From: Arenibacter sp. F26102 | GTDB taxonomy: Bacteria > Bacteroidota > Bacteroidia > Flavobacteriales > Flavobacteriaceae | Reading direction: 5' to 3' | NCBI RefSeq assembly: GCF_023015865.1 | Contig: NZ_JALKBC010000020.1 | Coordinates: 1-54,389 of the forward strand | Length of the DNA: 54,389 nt | Shown here: positions 27,093 to 35,714 of the stretch, piece by piece | Numbering within the stretch: the stretch's first letter is position 1 | Layout: each line of letters starts with the position of its first letter | Position numbers and translations under genes: made by a program | The notes under the pieces: model-generated | The model's input: only the letters and a program-made list of their open reading frames with translations | Database searches by the model: none | Told to the model about the DNA's origin: nothing

Positions 27093-29594
27093 ATGTTTAA
27101 AAGTATACTCGCGAAAGCGTTATTTGCATTTTTGTTAATAGGAAGCTTCCATACTACAGAAGCTCAAATATTTAAAAAGAAGGAAAAAAAATCTGAAGAA
27201 ACAGATGCCAAAGAAAAATCCAAAAAAGGAAAAATAGAATCCTATGAAAATGTAATTACTAAAGAAGCAAAAACGGATAAAGGCCTTTTTGATGTCCATG
27301 TGGTAGACGATAATCATTATTACGAAATACCGGACTCCTTATTCAACAAGGAAATGCTGATGGTAAGCCGAATTTCCAAAACCGCCACCGGTATTGGATT
27401 TGGAGGAGGAAAAATAAACACCAAGGTACTTAGATGGGAGAAGTTGCCAAAAAAGGTTTTACTAAGGGTAGTGAGTTACGATATTGTTGCCGCAGATTCG
27501 CTTCCGGTAAGTGAAGCCGTGCTAAATTCCAATTTTGAACCCGTCCTATACACATTTGATATCAAGGCGTTTAAAAAAGATAGCTTAAAGCCAGCAACGG
27601 TTATCCAAGTCAATGATCTTTTTGAAAAAGATGTAAATGCTCTTGGAATGCCTGAATATTATAGGAAGGAATATAAGGTTTCACGTCTGGATGAATCCAG
27701 AAGTTACATAAACACTCTTAAAAGTTACCCCCTAAATATAGAAGCAAGACACGTAAAGACCTACGTGGCCAGCAATGCTCCCTCCAATGAAAGTTTGGGA
27801 TCTATTTCCATTGAAATTAATAATTCCATGATATTGCTGCCAGAAGAACCTATGAAACGCCGTTATTTTGACAAACGTGTTGGTTGGTTTGCCCGTGGCC
27901 AGGTAGATTATGGTTTGAATACCCAAGAAAGTAAGACTGTCCGTTTTCTTGACCGTTGGCGACTTGAAGTGAAGGACGAGGATATTGAAAAATTCAAAAA
28001 TGGAGAACTTGTAGAACCCAAAAAGCCAATTGTTTATTATGTGGATAGGGCTACACCAAAAAGCTGGGTTCCCTTTATAAAGCAAGGAATTGAAGATTGG
28101 CAAGTAGCTTTTGAAGCAGCAGGCTTTAAAAATGCCATTTTGGCCAAAGACCCTCCATCTGTTGAGGAGGACCCCGAATGGTCACCTGAGGATGTGCGCT
28201 ATTCGGTAGTTCGTTATTTGGCATCACCAATTCCGAATGCCAACGGACCTCATGTTAGTGACCCTAGAACCGGTGAAATATTGGAATCCGATATCAACTG
28301 GTACCACAACGTTATGACCTTGTTGAGAAATTGGTTTTTTGTGCAAACGGCTGCCATCAATCCTGAGGCCAGGGGAGTTGCCTTTAAGGAAGAGGTAATG
28401 GGCCGCTTAATTAGATTTGTATCTTCGCATGAAGTTGGTCACACCCTTGGCTTGCCTCACAATATGGGCAGTAGTGTGGCTTATCCAGTAGATTCGCTCC
28501 GTTCAGCTTCCTTCACCAAAAAATTTGGTACGGCACCATCCATCATGGATTACGCCAGATTTAACTACATAGCCCAACCAGAAGACGACGGTGTTGCCCT
28601 AATGCCAGATATTGGGATATACGACAAATACGCCATTAGCTGGGGTTATCGTCCCATATTGGACAAATCCGATAAAGAAGAAAAAACAACCTTGGATAGT
28701 TGGATTTTAAAGCATTCAGGAGATCCACTATACCGATTTGGACATCAGCAGACAGGAGATGTAGTTGATCCAAGTTCCCAGACTGAAGATTTGGGAGACG
28801 ATGCCATTAAAGCCAGTGCCTACGGTATTGAAAATTTAAAAAGAATTACCCCAAAGCTCATAGAATGGACCGCAGAAAAAGGTAAGGAATACGATGATTT
28901 AAACACCTTATATGGTCAAGTAATCTCTCAATTCAACCGTTATATGGGCCATGTTAGCAATAACATTGGCGGGGTATATGAACTCTATAAAACCTACGAC
29001 CAAGAAGGGGCCGTTTATACCCCTGTAGATAAGGAGCACCAAAAAAATTGCTTGCTTTTTGTCCAGGAGCAATTATTCCAAACGCCCGAATGGCTAATTG
29101 TCCCAGACATTTTTAATAAAATTGAATATTCAGGTTCTTTGGAGCGAATAAGAAGCCTACAGGTTAAAACCTTGGACAATATTTTGGGTTTAGGCAAACT
29201 GGCTAGATTAATCGAGAATGAAACTGCCAACGGTAAGGACGCCTATTCCATATTGGAAATGATGACCGACCTAAGAAAAGGCCTATGGTCTGAAACGCGG
29301 AATGGGAATAAAATTGACACCTATAGAAGAAACCTTCAAAAGGCGCATATTGAAAGATTGGCCTACTTGATGACCGCTGAAAACGAAACTCAAAAAGGAA
29401 ATTCAGGTGGATACCGCAAATCCACCCCAATTAACACCGGCCAATCCGATATAAGATCGATTGCAAGAGCGGAATTGAATATACTTAGAAAGGATTTAAA
29501 AAATGCTATTTCGAGAACAACCGATACAATGAGTAAATATCACTTACAGGATGCTGTGGAACGCATAAATATAATACTAGATCCAAACAGTTAA
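27093..29594 (+). CDS. Secreted zinc metalloprotease (DUF5117/DUF4953 type)
   Basis: 833 residues with a signal peptide (about 1-24, TTEA-Q) and then a very Lys/Glu-rich stretch (26-48). The centre holds a metzincin-like zinc site HEVGHTLGLPH with H446, E447, H450 and H456, followed by a Met-turn-like SIMDYARFNY. The N-terminal half (LFDVHVVDDNHYYEIPDSLF, EMLMVSRISKTATGIGFGGG) and long C-terminal helical part match the large 'zinc-dependent metalloprotease' family of Bacteroidota (DUF5118/5117/4953). It is expected in the periplasm or outside. Natural substrates are unknown. It is an independent transcript ending in a terminator at 29657-29681. Confidence 0.93.
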   Translation: MFKSILAKALFAFLLIGSFHTTEAQIFKKKEKKSEETDAKEKSKKGKIESYENVITKEAKTDKGLFDVHVVDDNHYYEIPDSLFNKEMLMVSRISKTATGIGFGGGKINTKVLRWEKLPKKVLLRVVSYDIVAADSLPVSEAVLNSNFEPVLYTFDIKAFKKDSLKPATVIQVNDLFEKDVNALGMPEYYRKEYKVSRLDESRSYINTLKSYPLNIEARHVKTYVASNAPSNESLGSISIEINNSMILLPEEPMKRRYFDKRVGWFARGQVDYGLNTQESKTVRFLDRWRLEVKDEDIEKFKNGELVEPKKPIVYYVDRATPKSWVPFIKQGIEDWQVAFEAAGFKNAILAKDPPSVEEDPEWSPEDVRYSVVRYLASPIPNANGPHVSDPRTGEILESDINWYHNVMTLLRNWFFVQTAAINPEARGVAFKEEVMGRLIRFVSSHEVGHTLGLPHNMGSSVAYPVDSLRSASFTKKFGTAPSIMDYARFNYIAQPEDDGVALMPDIGIYDKYAISWGYRPILDKSDKEEKTTLDSWILKHSGDPLYRFGHQQTGDVVDPSSQTEDLGDDAIKASAYGIENLKRITPKLIEWTAEKGKEYDDLNTLYGQVISQFNRYMGHVSNNIGGVYELYKTYDQEGAVYTPVDKEHQKNCLLFVQEQLFQTPEWLIVPDIFNKIEYSGSLERIRSLQVKTLDNILGLGKLARLIENETANGKDAYSILEMMTDLRKGLWSETRNGNKIDTYRRNLQKAHIERLAYLMTAENETQKGNSGGYRKSTPINTGQSDIRSIARAELNILRKDLKNAISRTTDTMSKYHLQDAVERINIILDPNS

Positions 29595-29656
29595 ATTGAT
29601 CATTACTTAAATAGGCTACCTAAAATTGTATAATGGTCATATTGAATGAATTGAAC

Positions 29657-29681
29657 AGGGCTACTTATTTCAGGTAGCCCT
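29657..29681 (+). terminator. Rho-independent terminator after the metalloprotease gene
   Basis: Stem AGGGCTAC (29657-29664) with GTAGCCCT (29674-29681), 9-nt loop, followed by ATTTTATG. It lies about 60 nt past the stop codon. Confidence 0.8.
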
Positions 29682-29817
29682 ATTTTATGTCCCATAATTA
29701 AGATTTTTCCGTTGAATGGATGCCTTTTATCGATAAAACGCAAATTTTAACATAATTTATTTCTTGGCATTTATTATTTTTTCTACTTTGAGGCATTGTT
29801 TAACACCCCCCTTATCT

Positions 29818-30003
29818 ATGTCCTATAAAATTAAAAGCTTATTGTATTTTGTCACTTTTGTAGCATCGGCTGTTTTGTACTACGCAATGGAGCCAGAATT
29901 TGAAAATGAAAACAATCGTGATTCTGCCGAAATTAATCAACTAAAATCCAATAATCTGGATATAGACTCTAAAGTAGCAAAACTGGACAAAATACTTGAA
30001 TAA
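29818..30003 (+). CDS. Mini membrane protein, first of a tandem paralogous pair
   Basis: 61 residues from ATG at 29818; the frame is open further upstream, but this start aligns with the paralogue at 30143. It begins MSYKIKSLLYFVTFVASAVL, a single membrane-spanning or signal-anchor helix, followed by a polar acidic tail (MEPEFENENNRDSAEINQLK). The first 11 residues are identical to those of the second copy. I know no family for it. Upstream there is a partial promoter match (TTG-N17-TACTTTG, 29764-29792). Its tail is predicted to be soluble and acidic; location (periplasmic or cytoplasmic) cannot be settled by eye. Confidence 0.65.
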   Translation: MSYKIKSLLYFVTFVASAVLYYAMEPEFENENNRDSAEINQLKSNNLDIDSKVAKLDKILE

Positions 30004-30142
30004 AACGATATCCACATTTATTTCAAAATTTCTACCACAGTAAATTGGACTTTTACAACAATTTTGGATGCGTTTCACAACATTGGCCAAATTCGAGGTC
30101 ATAGATTATTTATCTTAGAGGTATAATTAAAACCCCAAACCT

Positions 30143-30322
30143 ATGTCCTACAAAATAAAAAGTCTATTATATTTTATATGTTTTTTAGTATCAGCTCTGG
30201 TTTACAATAATCTATCCAATGATACTACAACAGAAAACGAAATAATCTCAATTGAAAAATCTAAAGTCAATATTGAAGCCTTGGCTAACAACTCAGGGAA
30301 TCAATTCTTGAATATACAATAA
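30143..30322 (+). CDS. Mini membrane protein, second of a tandem paralogous pair
   Basis: 59 residues: MSYKIKSLLYFICFLVSALV then an acidic/polar tail (NDTTTENEIISIEKSKVNIE and LANNSGNQFLNIQ). It shares its first 11 residues and a similar hydrophobic helix with the copy 140 nt upstream, while the tails have diverged. Synonymous codon differences in the shared part (for example TAT/TAC, ATT/ATA, AGC/AGT) show that selection has kept the peptide while the DNA changed, supporting that both are translated. It is followed by a terminator (30346-30380). Confidence 0.7.
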   Translation: MSYKIKSLLYFICFLVSALVYNNLSNDTTTENEIISIEKSKVNIEALANNSGNQFLNIQ

Positions 30323-30345
30323 CAACGATCCAATAATTCATTTTG

Positions 30346-30380
30346 AAAAAGGGTGTAAACTTAGGTTTATGCCCTTTTTT
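30346..30380 (+). terminator. Rho-independent terminator after the mini membrane protein pair
   Basis: AAAAAGGG (30346-30353) pairs with CCCTTTTT at 30372-30379, and the inner GTAAAC and GTTTAT also pair around a short loop. The stem ends in a T-run. It begins 24 nt past the second mini gene. Confidence 0.8.
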
Positions 30381-30557
30381 ATTGGTAAATACACGTATCA
30401 CTGGTAATTTGGGTTTAGATAATTTCTCTGACTATATTAAATATACTCACCCATATCCATAGGCCAGCATCTGTTAAAATTACGCTAAATCAATAATTCT
30501 CTTTAAACTAATCTGTCATTGTATTGTCCTAAATACAAAACAGTAAATAATAAACAG

Positions 30558-31010
30558 ATGAAAAAATTAATTGTATTAGTTGTATTAATGGCCGGTATAA
30601 CCACCATGGCACAAAAACCAGAGCGAGAAAGAGGTAGTAGGGGCGATATGAAAGACATGACCCCGGAACAAATCGCCACTCTACAAACGAAGCGGATGAC
30701 CTTGGCCCTGGACCTTACCGATGCCCAACAAAAACAAATTCAGAGTATAAACTTGGATAATGCCAAGAACCGTGCAGAGAAAATGCAGGAAATGAAAGCT
30801 AAAAGGGAAAGCGGCGAGGCTAAAAAGTTAACTTCGGAAGAGCGTTATGCCATGAAAACGGCCATGTTGGACCGTCAGATTGCACAAAAGGAAAAGATGA
30901 AAAAAATACTGAATAATGAACAGTATGAAAAATGGGAGAAAATGAAAGGAGAAGGACATAGAAGAGGTAAAGGAATGCAACGCCACAAAGAAAGAACTGA
31001 CGATAAATAA
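30558..31010 (+). CDS. Spy/CpxP-like periplasmic helical protein
   Basis: 150 residues from ATG 30558 (the longer open frame from 30519 lacks a signal). A signal peptide (about 1-18, MAGITTMA-Q) is followed by a highly charged, Met/Lys/Glu-rich helical protein: MTPEQIATLQTKRMTLALDL, LTDAQQKQI, then a second TSEERYAMKTAMLDRQIAQK and LNNEQYEKWEKMK. The two LTDAQ/LNNEQ-type segments resemble the LTxxQ repeats of Spy/CpxP chaperones. In Bacteroidota such proteins often sit beside a sigma factor, but none is here. Likely a periplasmic chaperone or stress protein. Confidence 0.8.
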   Translation: MKKLIVLVVLMAGITTMAQKPERERGSRGDMKDMTPEQIATLQTKRMTLALDLTDAQQKQIQSINLDNAKNRAEKMQEMKAKRESGEAKKLTSEERYAMKTAMLDRQIAQKEKMKKILNNEQYEKWEKMKGEGHRRGKGMQRHKERTDDK

Positions 31011-31031
31011 AAACCTCCCCTTATTAATCAG

Positions 31032-31069
31032 GAAGGCTAAATGGACAAATTGATGTCTATTTAGCCTTC
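31032..31069. terminator. Bidirectional terminator between the Spy-like gene and hemL
   Basis: An inverted repeat GAAGGCTAAAT (31032-31042) with ATTTAGCCTTC (31059-31069), extended inward by GGAC/GTCT with a G-T pair, separates two convergent genes. AT-rich flanks provide T-runs on both strands. Confidence 0.8.
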
Positions 31070-31078
31070 TTAATTTTA

Positions 31079-32368
31079 TTATTGTAGATCTTTTGCAATT
31101 TTGGAAAGCGCCGCAATGGTCTCATCCAAATCCTGATAACTCAGGGCATCGTTCAAAAAGTAGCTTTCAAATGCACTCGGCGGTAGGTATATTCCTTGGC
31201 TAAGCATCCCGTGGAAATATTTCTTAAAAATGGCATTGTTACCTTTAGCCGAAGATTCAAAATCTGTCACCGGTTCGTCCGTGAAATGAATGGAAATCAT
31301 GGAACCGAACCTGTTCATCTGAAAAGGAACCTTGTTATCCGTCAATACTTTTGCCAAGCCCTCTCCCAAGTACTTGGTCTTATCTGCCAAACTCCTGAAA
31401 ATTTCCGGATTATTGTTCAACTCGGTCAGCATTGCCAAACCGGCACTCATGGCCAAGGGATTTCCACTCAGTGTTCCTGCTTGGTAAACCGGTCCATCCG
31501 GAGCTAAATACCCCATAATCTCGTCTCTTGCTGCAAAAGCACCAACAGGCAAGCCCCCGCCAATTACTTTTCCAAAAGTTACTATATCCGCTTTTATTCC
31601 CAACACTTCTTGGGCGCCACCCTTTGCCAATCTGAATCCGGTCATCACCTCATCAAAAATCAATAATATATCCTCTTGGTCGCAAAGTTCACGAAGTCCC
31701 TTAATAAAACTTTCTTCAGGAATAATGCAGCCCATATTTCCTGCTACAGGCTCAATTATAATGGCCGCAATTTCTCTTTTGTTGGCCGCAGCCAAGGCCT
31801 TTACACTTTCTAGATTGTTATAGTCTGCCAAAAGGGTATCCTTGGCCGTACCTTGGGTAACTCCTGGACTGTTGGGACTACCAAAAGTAACAGCTCCACT
31901 ACCGGCCTGAATTAAAAATGAATCGGAATGACCGTGGTAACATCCCGCAAATTTTATTATTTTATCCTTACCAGTAAATCCCCTGGCCAAACGAACGGCA
32001 CTCATACAGGCTTCGGTTCCACTATTCACAAAACGTATCTTATCAATATTGGGCACCATTGAAACCGCCAATTTTGCCAGCTGTGTCTCTATTTCAGTAG
32101 GCATTCCAAACGAGGTACCCTTTTTTGCCTTCTCAATAACCGCATTGATGACAGGTTCATGGGCATGCCCCAAAATTAAAGGCCCCCATGAAGCTATATA
32201 ATCGATCAATCGGTTGCCATCCTCATCGTACAAATAAGCCCCTTTGGCCTCTTTCACAAATATAGGATTACCACCAACGGCCTTAAAAGCCCTTACGGGA
32301 GAATTCACCCCGCCAGGAATATAACGCTGTGCTTCAGCAAATAAAGCACTGCTTCTTCTATAAATCAT
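31079..32368 (-). CDS. hemL: Glutamate-1-semialdehyde 2,1-aminomutase
   Basis: 429 residues, the normal length. The PLP enzyme converts glutamate-1-semialdehyde to 5-aminolevulinate in the C5 pathway of haem synthesis. Signature segments: [19 protein letters not shown] at the N-terminus, [46 protein letters not shown], and [16 protein letters not shown] with the PLP lysine at K267. It is the last gene of a minus-strand run (34463-31079), 3 nt from the glucosaminidase gene, so probably co-transcribed with it. No other haem gene is nearby. Confidence 0.97.
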   Translation of the reverse strand: MIYRRSSALFAEAQRYIPGGVNSPVRAFKAVGGNPIFVKEAKGAYLYDEDGNRLIDYIASWGPLILGHAHEPVINAVIEKAKKGTSFGMPTEIETQLAKLAVSMVPNIDKIRFVNSGTEACMSAVRLARGFTGKDKIIKFAGCYHGHSDSFLIQAGSGAVTFGSPNSPGVTQGTAKDTLLADYNNLESVKALAAANKREIAAIIIEPVAGNMGCIIPEESFIKGLRELCDQEDILLIFDEVMTGFRLAKGGAQEVLGIKADIVTFGKVIGGGLPVGAFAARDEIMGYLAPDGPVYQAGTLSGNPLAMSAGLAMLTELNNNPEIFRSLADKTKYLGEGLAKVLTDNKVPFQMNRFGSMISIHFTDEPVTDFESSAKGNNAIFKKYFHGMLSQGIYLPPSAFESYFLNDALSYQDLDETIAALSKIAKDLQ

Positions 32369-32371
32369 AAA

Positions 32372-33220
32372 TTATCTAATTTTTTCGGATTTTACGGTCA
32401 ATTTTTGGCCCTCTGCCAAATTACTGTTCGTCATATTATTCAACTTCATCAATTCCGGAATGGAGACAAAATACCGTTTGGAAATAGAATATAGGGTATC
32501 TCCCCTTTGCACCACATGAATCTTGTAATCGTACTGCTTTGGCTCCCTTTTGACAATTGCTCCCGACCCAACAACTTTCCTGTCATATTTGTCCAATTCA
32601 TAGCGCTCTATAAGAGCGATCAACTTATGTGGATATTTACGGTCCGTTGCATAACCAGCCTCCCTTAAACCATAGGCCCAACCCTTATAATCATCATGTT
32701 CCAAATCGAATAAAAAGGCATAACGTGCCCGAGAGGACAAAAATACACTGTGGTCCCTGAAAGAATACATGGGATGATTATATTTCCTAAAACATTCCCC
32801 TTTTGCATCATCATCATGAAAATCATAATCCCCTTCCCAATCTGTATGACATTTAATACCAAAATGATTATTGGTCTTGGCTCCCAGCACCCCTCTGCCC
32901 GCACCACTTTCCAAAATACCCTGGGCCAAGGTTATACTGGCCGGGATGCCATATGCCTTCATTTCAAATTGGGCAATTTCAGCAAAGGTTTCTATATATT
33001 CCTCCGTGGAGTTTACTGTAAATTTCACAAAATTGCCATTGTCCTCCGGTAAGGCATAAGCCGCTTCATTTTTGGACTCGTTCAATGGTTTGGACACGGC
33101 CTTGGGCGAGGCGGTAGTAGTCCTAACATTAGGTTTTTTAGCATAGGTAGTTTTCTTTTTAACACCACAGCTAACTAGAAACATACCCAAAAACATTGTT
33201 ATCGCTATTCTTTTTATCAT
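32372..33220 (-). CDS. LysM-containing N-acetylglucosaminidase lipoprotein
   Basis: 282 residues with lipoprotein signal (FLVS-C18). The central glucosaminidase (lysozyme-like) domain has ITLAQGILESGAGRGVLG with the predicted catalytic Glu, NNHFGIKCH, and FRDHSVFLSSRARYAFLF plus YKGWAYGLREAGYATD. A C-terminal LysM domain (IHVVQRGDTLYSISKRYF, LMKLNNM, LAEGQKLTVK) binds peptidoglycan. It should cleave peptidoglycan glycan strands during growth or division from the periplasm. The stop of the deaminase gene upstream overlaps its start (ATGA, 33217-33220), so the two are translationally coupled. Confidence 0.95.
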   Translation of the reverse strand: MIKRIAITMFLGMFLVSCGVKKKTTYAKKPNVRTTTASPKAVSKPLNESKNEAAYALPEDNGNFVKFTVNSTEEYIETFAEIAQFEMKAYGIPASITLAQGILESGAGRGVLGAKTNNHFGIKCHTDWEGDYDFHDDDAKGECFRKYNHPMYSFRDHSVFLSSRARYAFLFDLEHDDYKGWAYGLREAGYATDRKYPHKLIALIERYELDKYDRKVVGSGAIVKREPKQYDYKIHVVQRGDTLYSISKRYFVSIPELMKLNNMTNSNLAEGQKLTVKSEKIR

Positions 33221-34143
33221 ACTTTTATTAATGGAAGATTCTTCTTTTTTAACACTAAATTCATCCCAGCAACTCCCTGTAAACCACCACTGTGTATCGC
33301 TAAAATTTTGGTTCCAGGTTTAAAATAATCGTTCTTGACCAAATCTAAAATACCAAATAGTAATTTTCCTGTATAAACGGGATCAGTTGGTATATTGGTC
33401 TTTTCCTTAAAATAATTAATAAATATTAAAAGCTCTTCTGAAACCTTTGCATAACCCCCAAAATGATAATCAGTATTGATTTCCCAGTTTTCTTTGGCCG
33501 TAAAATTACGAATATCTTTTTTTAGAAAATCACCTTTTAAGGATGGAAACCCTATAATTCTCTGATAGTTAAATGAAGAATTGATTATTCCGGCCAAGGT
33601 CCCACCTGTTCCAACACTCGAGCATATAACGTTAAAACCCTTATCTTCCTGGGTCAATATTTCCTCGCAACCTTTAACGGCCAACAAATTTGTCCCCCCT
33701 TCAGGTATCAAATAATACTGCCCAAATTCCTTTTCCAATACCTCTAAAAAGGACCTATCCGCCTTTTCCCTATAGGCTGTTCTTGAAACAAATTTAAAAT
33801 TCATCCCATGCTCATGGGCCTGGGCCAGAGTAGGGTTATGCATCCAATTCCGACTGAGCTCTTCACCCCTAATTACCCCAATGGTTCTTATGCCGTATAA
33901 TTTTCCGGCATAGGCCGTAGCAGCAATATGATTGGAATAAGCACCTCCAAAAGTAAGAATGGTGTCCAAACCCCTTTGTTTTGCCTCTAATATATTGTAC
34001 TTAAGTTTTCGGTACTTATTACCAGAGATAAACGGATGGATCAGGTCTTCTCTTTTAACTGATAGAGCGACTTGTTTTTCACTTAAAATAGGAAGATCTA
34101 CTTTTTGATTTATTCCCTGCACGTTGAAGGCTTTTCGCGCCAA
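33217..34143 (-). CDS. PLP-dependent 1-aminocyclopropane-1-carboxylate deaminase / D-cysteine desulfhydrase
   Basis: 308 residues when read from a TTG at 34143; a GTG at 34122 is an alternative and no ATG is available, so the start is uncertain. A tryptophan-synthase-beta-fold PLP enzyme: KREDLIHPFISGNKYRKLKY (PLP lysine in the NKYRK segment), TFGGAYSNHIAATAYAG, IPEGGTN and SSVGTGGTLAGI. Known members deaminate ACC or D-cysteine; substrate cannot be chosen from these motifs. Its beginning overlaps the end of the HExxH-type gene by about 34 nt (or 13 nt with the GTG), typical of coupled genes. Confidence 0.9.
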   Translation of the reverse strand: MARKAFNVQGINQKVDLPILSEKQVALSVKREDLIHPFISGNKYRKLKYNILEAKQRGLDTILTFGGAYSNHIAATAYAGKLYGIRTIGVIRGEELSRNWMHNPTLAQAHEHGMNFKFVSRTAYREKADRSFLEVLEKEFGQYYLIPEGGTNLLAVKGCEEILTQEDKGFNVICSSVGTGGTLAGIINSSFNYQRIIGFPSLKGDFLKKDIRNFTAKENWEINTDYHFGGYAKVSEELLIFINYFKEKTNIPTDPVYTGKLLFGILDLVKNDYFKPGTKILAIHSGGLQGVAGMNLVLKKKNLPLIKV

Positions 34144-34463
34144 AGATATTTAATAAAGCTATACGGCCTTCTCTCTTGTAGATAATATAAATTGGTTTCA
34201 TTGTCATAGGCCTCACGTTCAAAACTTATATTTTGGTATGCTCTATAGGCATCAAAATAAATGAGAAACCGAATAAGGCCCTCCAATAAATACAAGCAAT
34301 AAAAAGGGACTATCAATAATTCCCGTTGTTGCCTCAAATGTATTCTTTCGTGATTAAGCAGCGTAGCGTCCCTTTTTAAAGAAGAGTTCTTTAAAATAAT
34401 GAACGGCCAGAGAGATAGTCCAACGTAGTTCTTGTAAAATAAATGTTTAAATACTACTATCAT
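34110..34463 (-). CDS. Small membrane-associated protein with a metallopeptidase-like HExxH motif
   Basis: 117 residues. NHERIHLRQQRELL contains an HERIH zinc-binding motif, and a later EREAYDNE could give the third ligand. A hydrophobic segment (about 52-68, LLIVPFYCLYLLEGLIRFLI) lies between. This is the core of a minimal metalloprotease of the M48/M56 style; I have seen comparable short proteins in Bacteroidota but do not know their function. It is the first gene of the run leading to hemL; a TATATTTG box (34489-34496) sits upstream. Confidence 0.7.
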   Translation of the reverse strand: MIVVFKHLFYKNYVGLSLWPFIILKNSSLKRDATLLNHERIHLRQQRELLIVPFYCLYLLEGLIRFLIYFDAYRAYQNISFEREAYDNETNLYYLQERRPYSFIKYLWREKPSTCRE

Positions 34464-34488
34464 TTATTCGGATAAATAACGCGCTTAT

Positions 34489-34496
34489 CAAATATA
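34489..34496 (-). promoter_or_regulatory. -7 element upstream of the HExxH-deaminase-glucosaminidase-hemL run
   Basis: TATATTTG on the minus strand, an exact TAnnTTTG match, 25 nt before the first start codon. No good TTG is found at the right spacing, so the assignment rests on the -7 box and location. Confidence 0.45.
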
Positions 34497-34611
34497 AGGG
34501 GGTATGATCAAAAATATTTTCCACAATCGGCTTACTACGAACAAAATAGGTTAAAATGCAAAAAGTATGCTAAACTCTGTTAAAATAAGCACCCCAAGCT
34601 TCTCTCCTTAA

Positions 34612-34812
<201 letters not shown>

Positions 34813-34880
34813 GGTCTTCGGCATGATTTTTGCGAATATTTAATTGGAATATGATGAGTACTAATTCAAATAAAATAGCT

Positions 34881-35441
34881 ATGAAAAAAATTAGATTTTT
34901 AGTCGTCCCGATTTTGGTGTTGCTTTTTGCAAGTTCCTGCACTTCGGTACGCGTATTATCAGATTATGATAAAGAAGCAAATTTTAATTCATTTAAAACC
35001 TATGCTTTTTACAAGACTGGTATAGACAAGGCCCAAATATCGGATTTGGATAAAAAAAGAATATTACATGCCATAGATGATGAGATGAGCTCTCGAGGTT
35101 TTGTGAAATCCGAAGATCCTGATATTTTATTGAGCATATTTACCAAGGAGAAACAACAGGTAGATGTGTACAACAACTATTGGGGCGCTGGCTACTATGG
35201 CTGGGGCTGGTCTCCTTTTTACTGGGGATTTCCCTATTACGGCGGAAACAATGTTAGCACAAGGACCGAAGGCTCTTTGTACATAGATATCATCGACGCC
35301 AAAAACAAGGAATTGGTCTGGCAGGGACGGGGCATTGGAACCTTGAACAACATTCGAAATATAGAGAAGAAAGAAGCAAGGATAAAAGAGTTTGTTTCTG
35401 AAATTTTAGAAGCCTATCCTCCAGGGACAGCTGTAAACTAG
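34881..35441 (+). CDS. DUF4136 lipoprotein
   Basis: 186 residues from ATG 34881, where a lipoprotein signal begins (LLFASS-C20). The body fits DUF4136: SVRVLSDYDKEANFNSFKTY, then LLSIFTKEKQQVDVYNNYWG, an aromatic/Gly-rich loop (GYYGWGWSPFYWGFPYYGG), and LYIDIIDAKNKELVWQGRG before a terminal KEFVSEILEAYPPG. Proteins of this family are periplasmic or outer-membrane lipoproteins of unknown role. A terminator at 35522-35549 follows. Confidence 0.9.
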   Translation: MKKIRFLVVPILVLLFASSCTSVRVLSDYDKEANFNSFKTYAFYKTGIDKAQISDLDKKRILHAIDDEMSSRGFVKSEDPDILLSIFTKEKQQVDVYNNYWGAGYYGWGWSPFYWGFPYYGGNNVSTRTEGSLYIDIIDAKNKELVWQGRGIGTLNNIRNIEKKEARIKEFVSEILEAYPPGTAVN

Positions 35442-35521
35442 ATATAACTCCCTTATCAAATCTATTGGCCAAAAAATAATTAAGTGGCGTTAGAGCAATA
35501 TATTGGATTAGACCCCCCTTG

Positions 35522-35549
35522 ATTCCCTTCCCCTTTTTTGGAAGGGAAT
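35522..35549 (+). terminator. Rho-independent terminator after the DUF4136 gene
   Basis: ATTCCCTTCC (35522-35531) pairs with GGAAGGGAAT (35540-35549), 8-nt loop, followed by a T-run (TTTTTTTATT). Lies about 80 nt past the stop. Confidence 0.8.
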
Positions 35550-35663
35550 TTTTTTATTGGTAGCTACAGAAAACCAAGCTATGTTAATAAAAGCAACGCC
35601 TTTAATCCACATTCCTCCGCCACCGAGATAGATAAATAGCCACACAATAATATAACATCCTTC

Positions 35664-35694
35664 TTGGGGGAGATGAGGGCATTTTGTACCTTTA
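35664..35694 (+). promoter_or_regulatory. Promoter of the aromatic amino acid hydroxylase gene
   Basis: TTG (35664-35666), 20-nt spacer, TACCTTTA (35687-35694), one mismatch from TAnnTTTG. It lies 20 nt before ATG 35715 and overlaps the start of the longer open frame, supporting the shorter gene. Confidence 0.6.
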
Positions 35695-35714
35695 AAAGGA
35701 TTAAAAGCCGTTGT

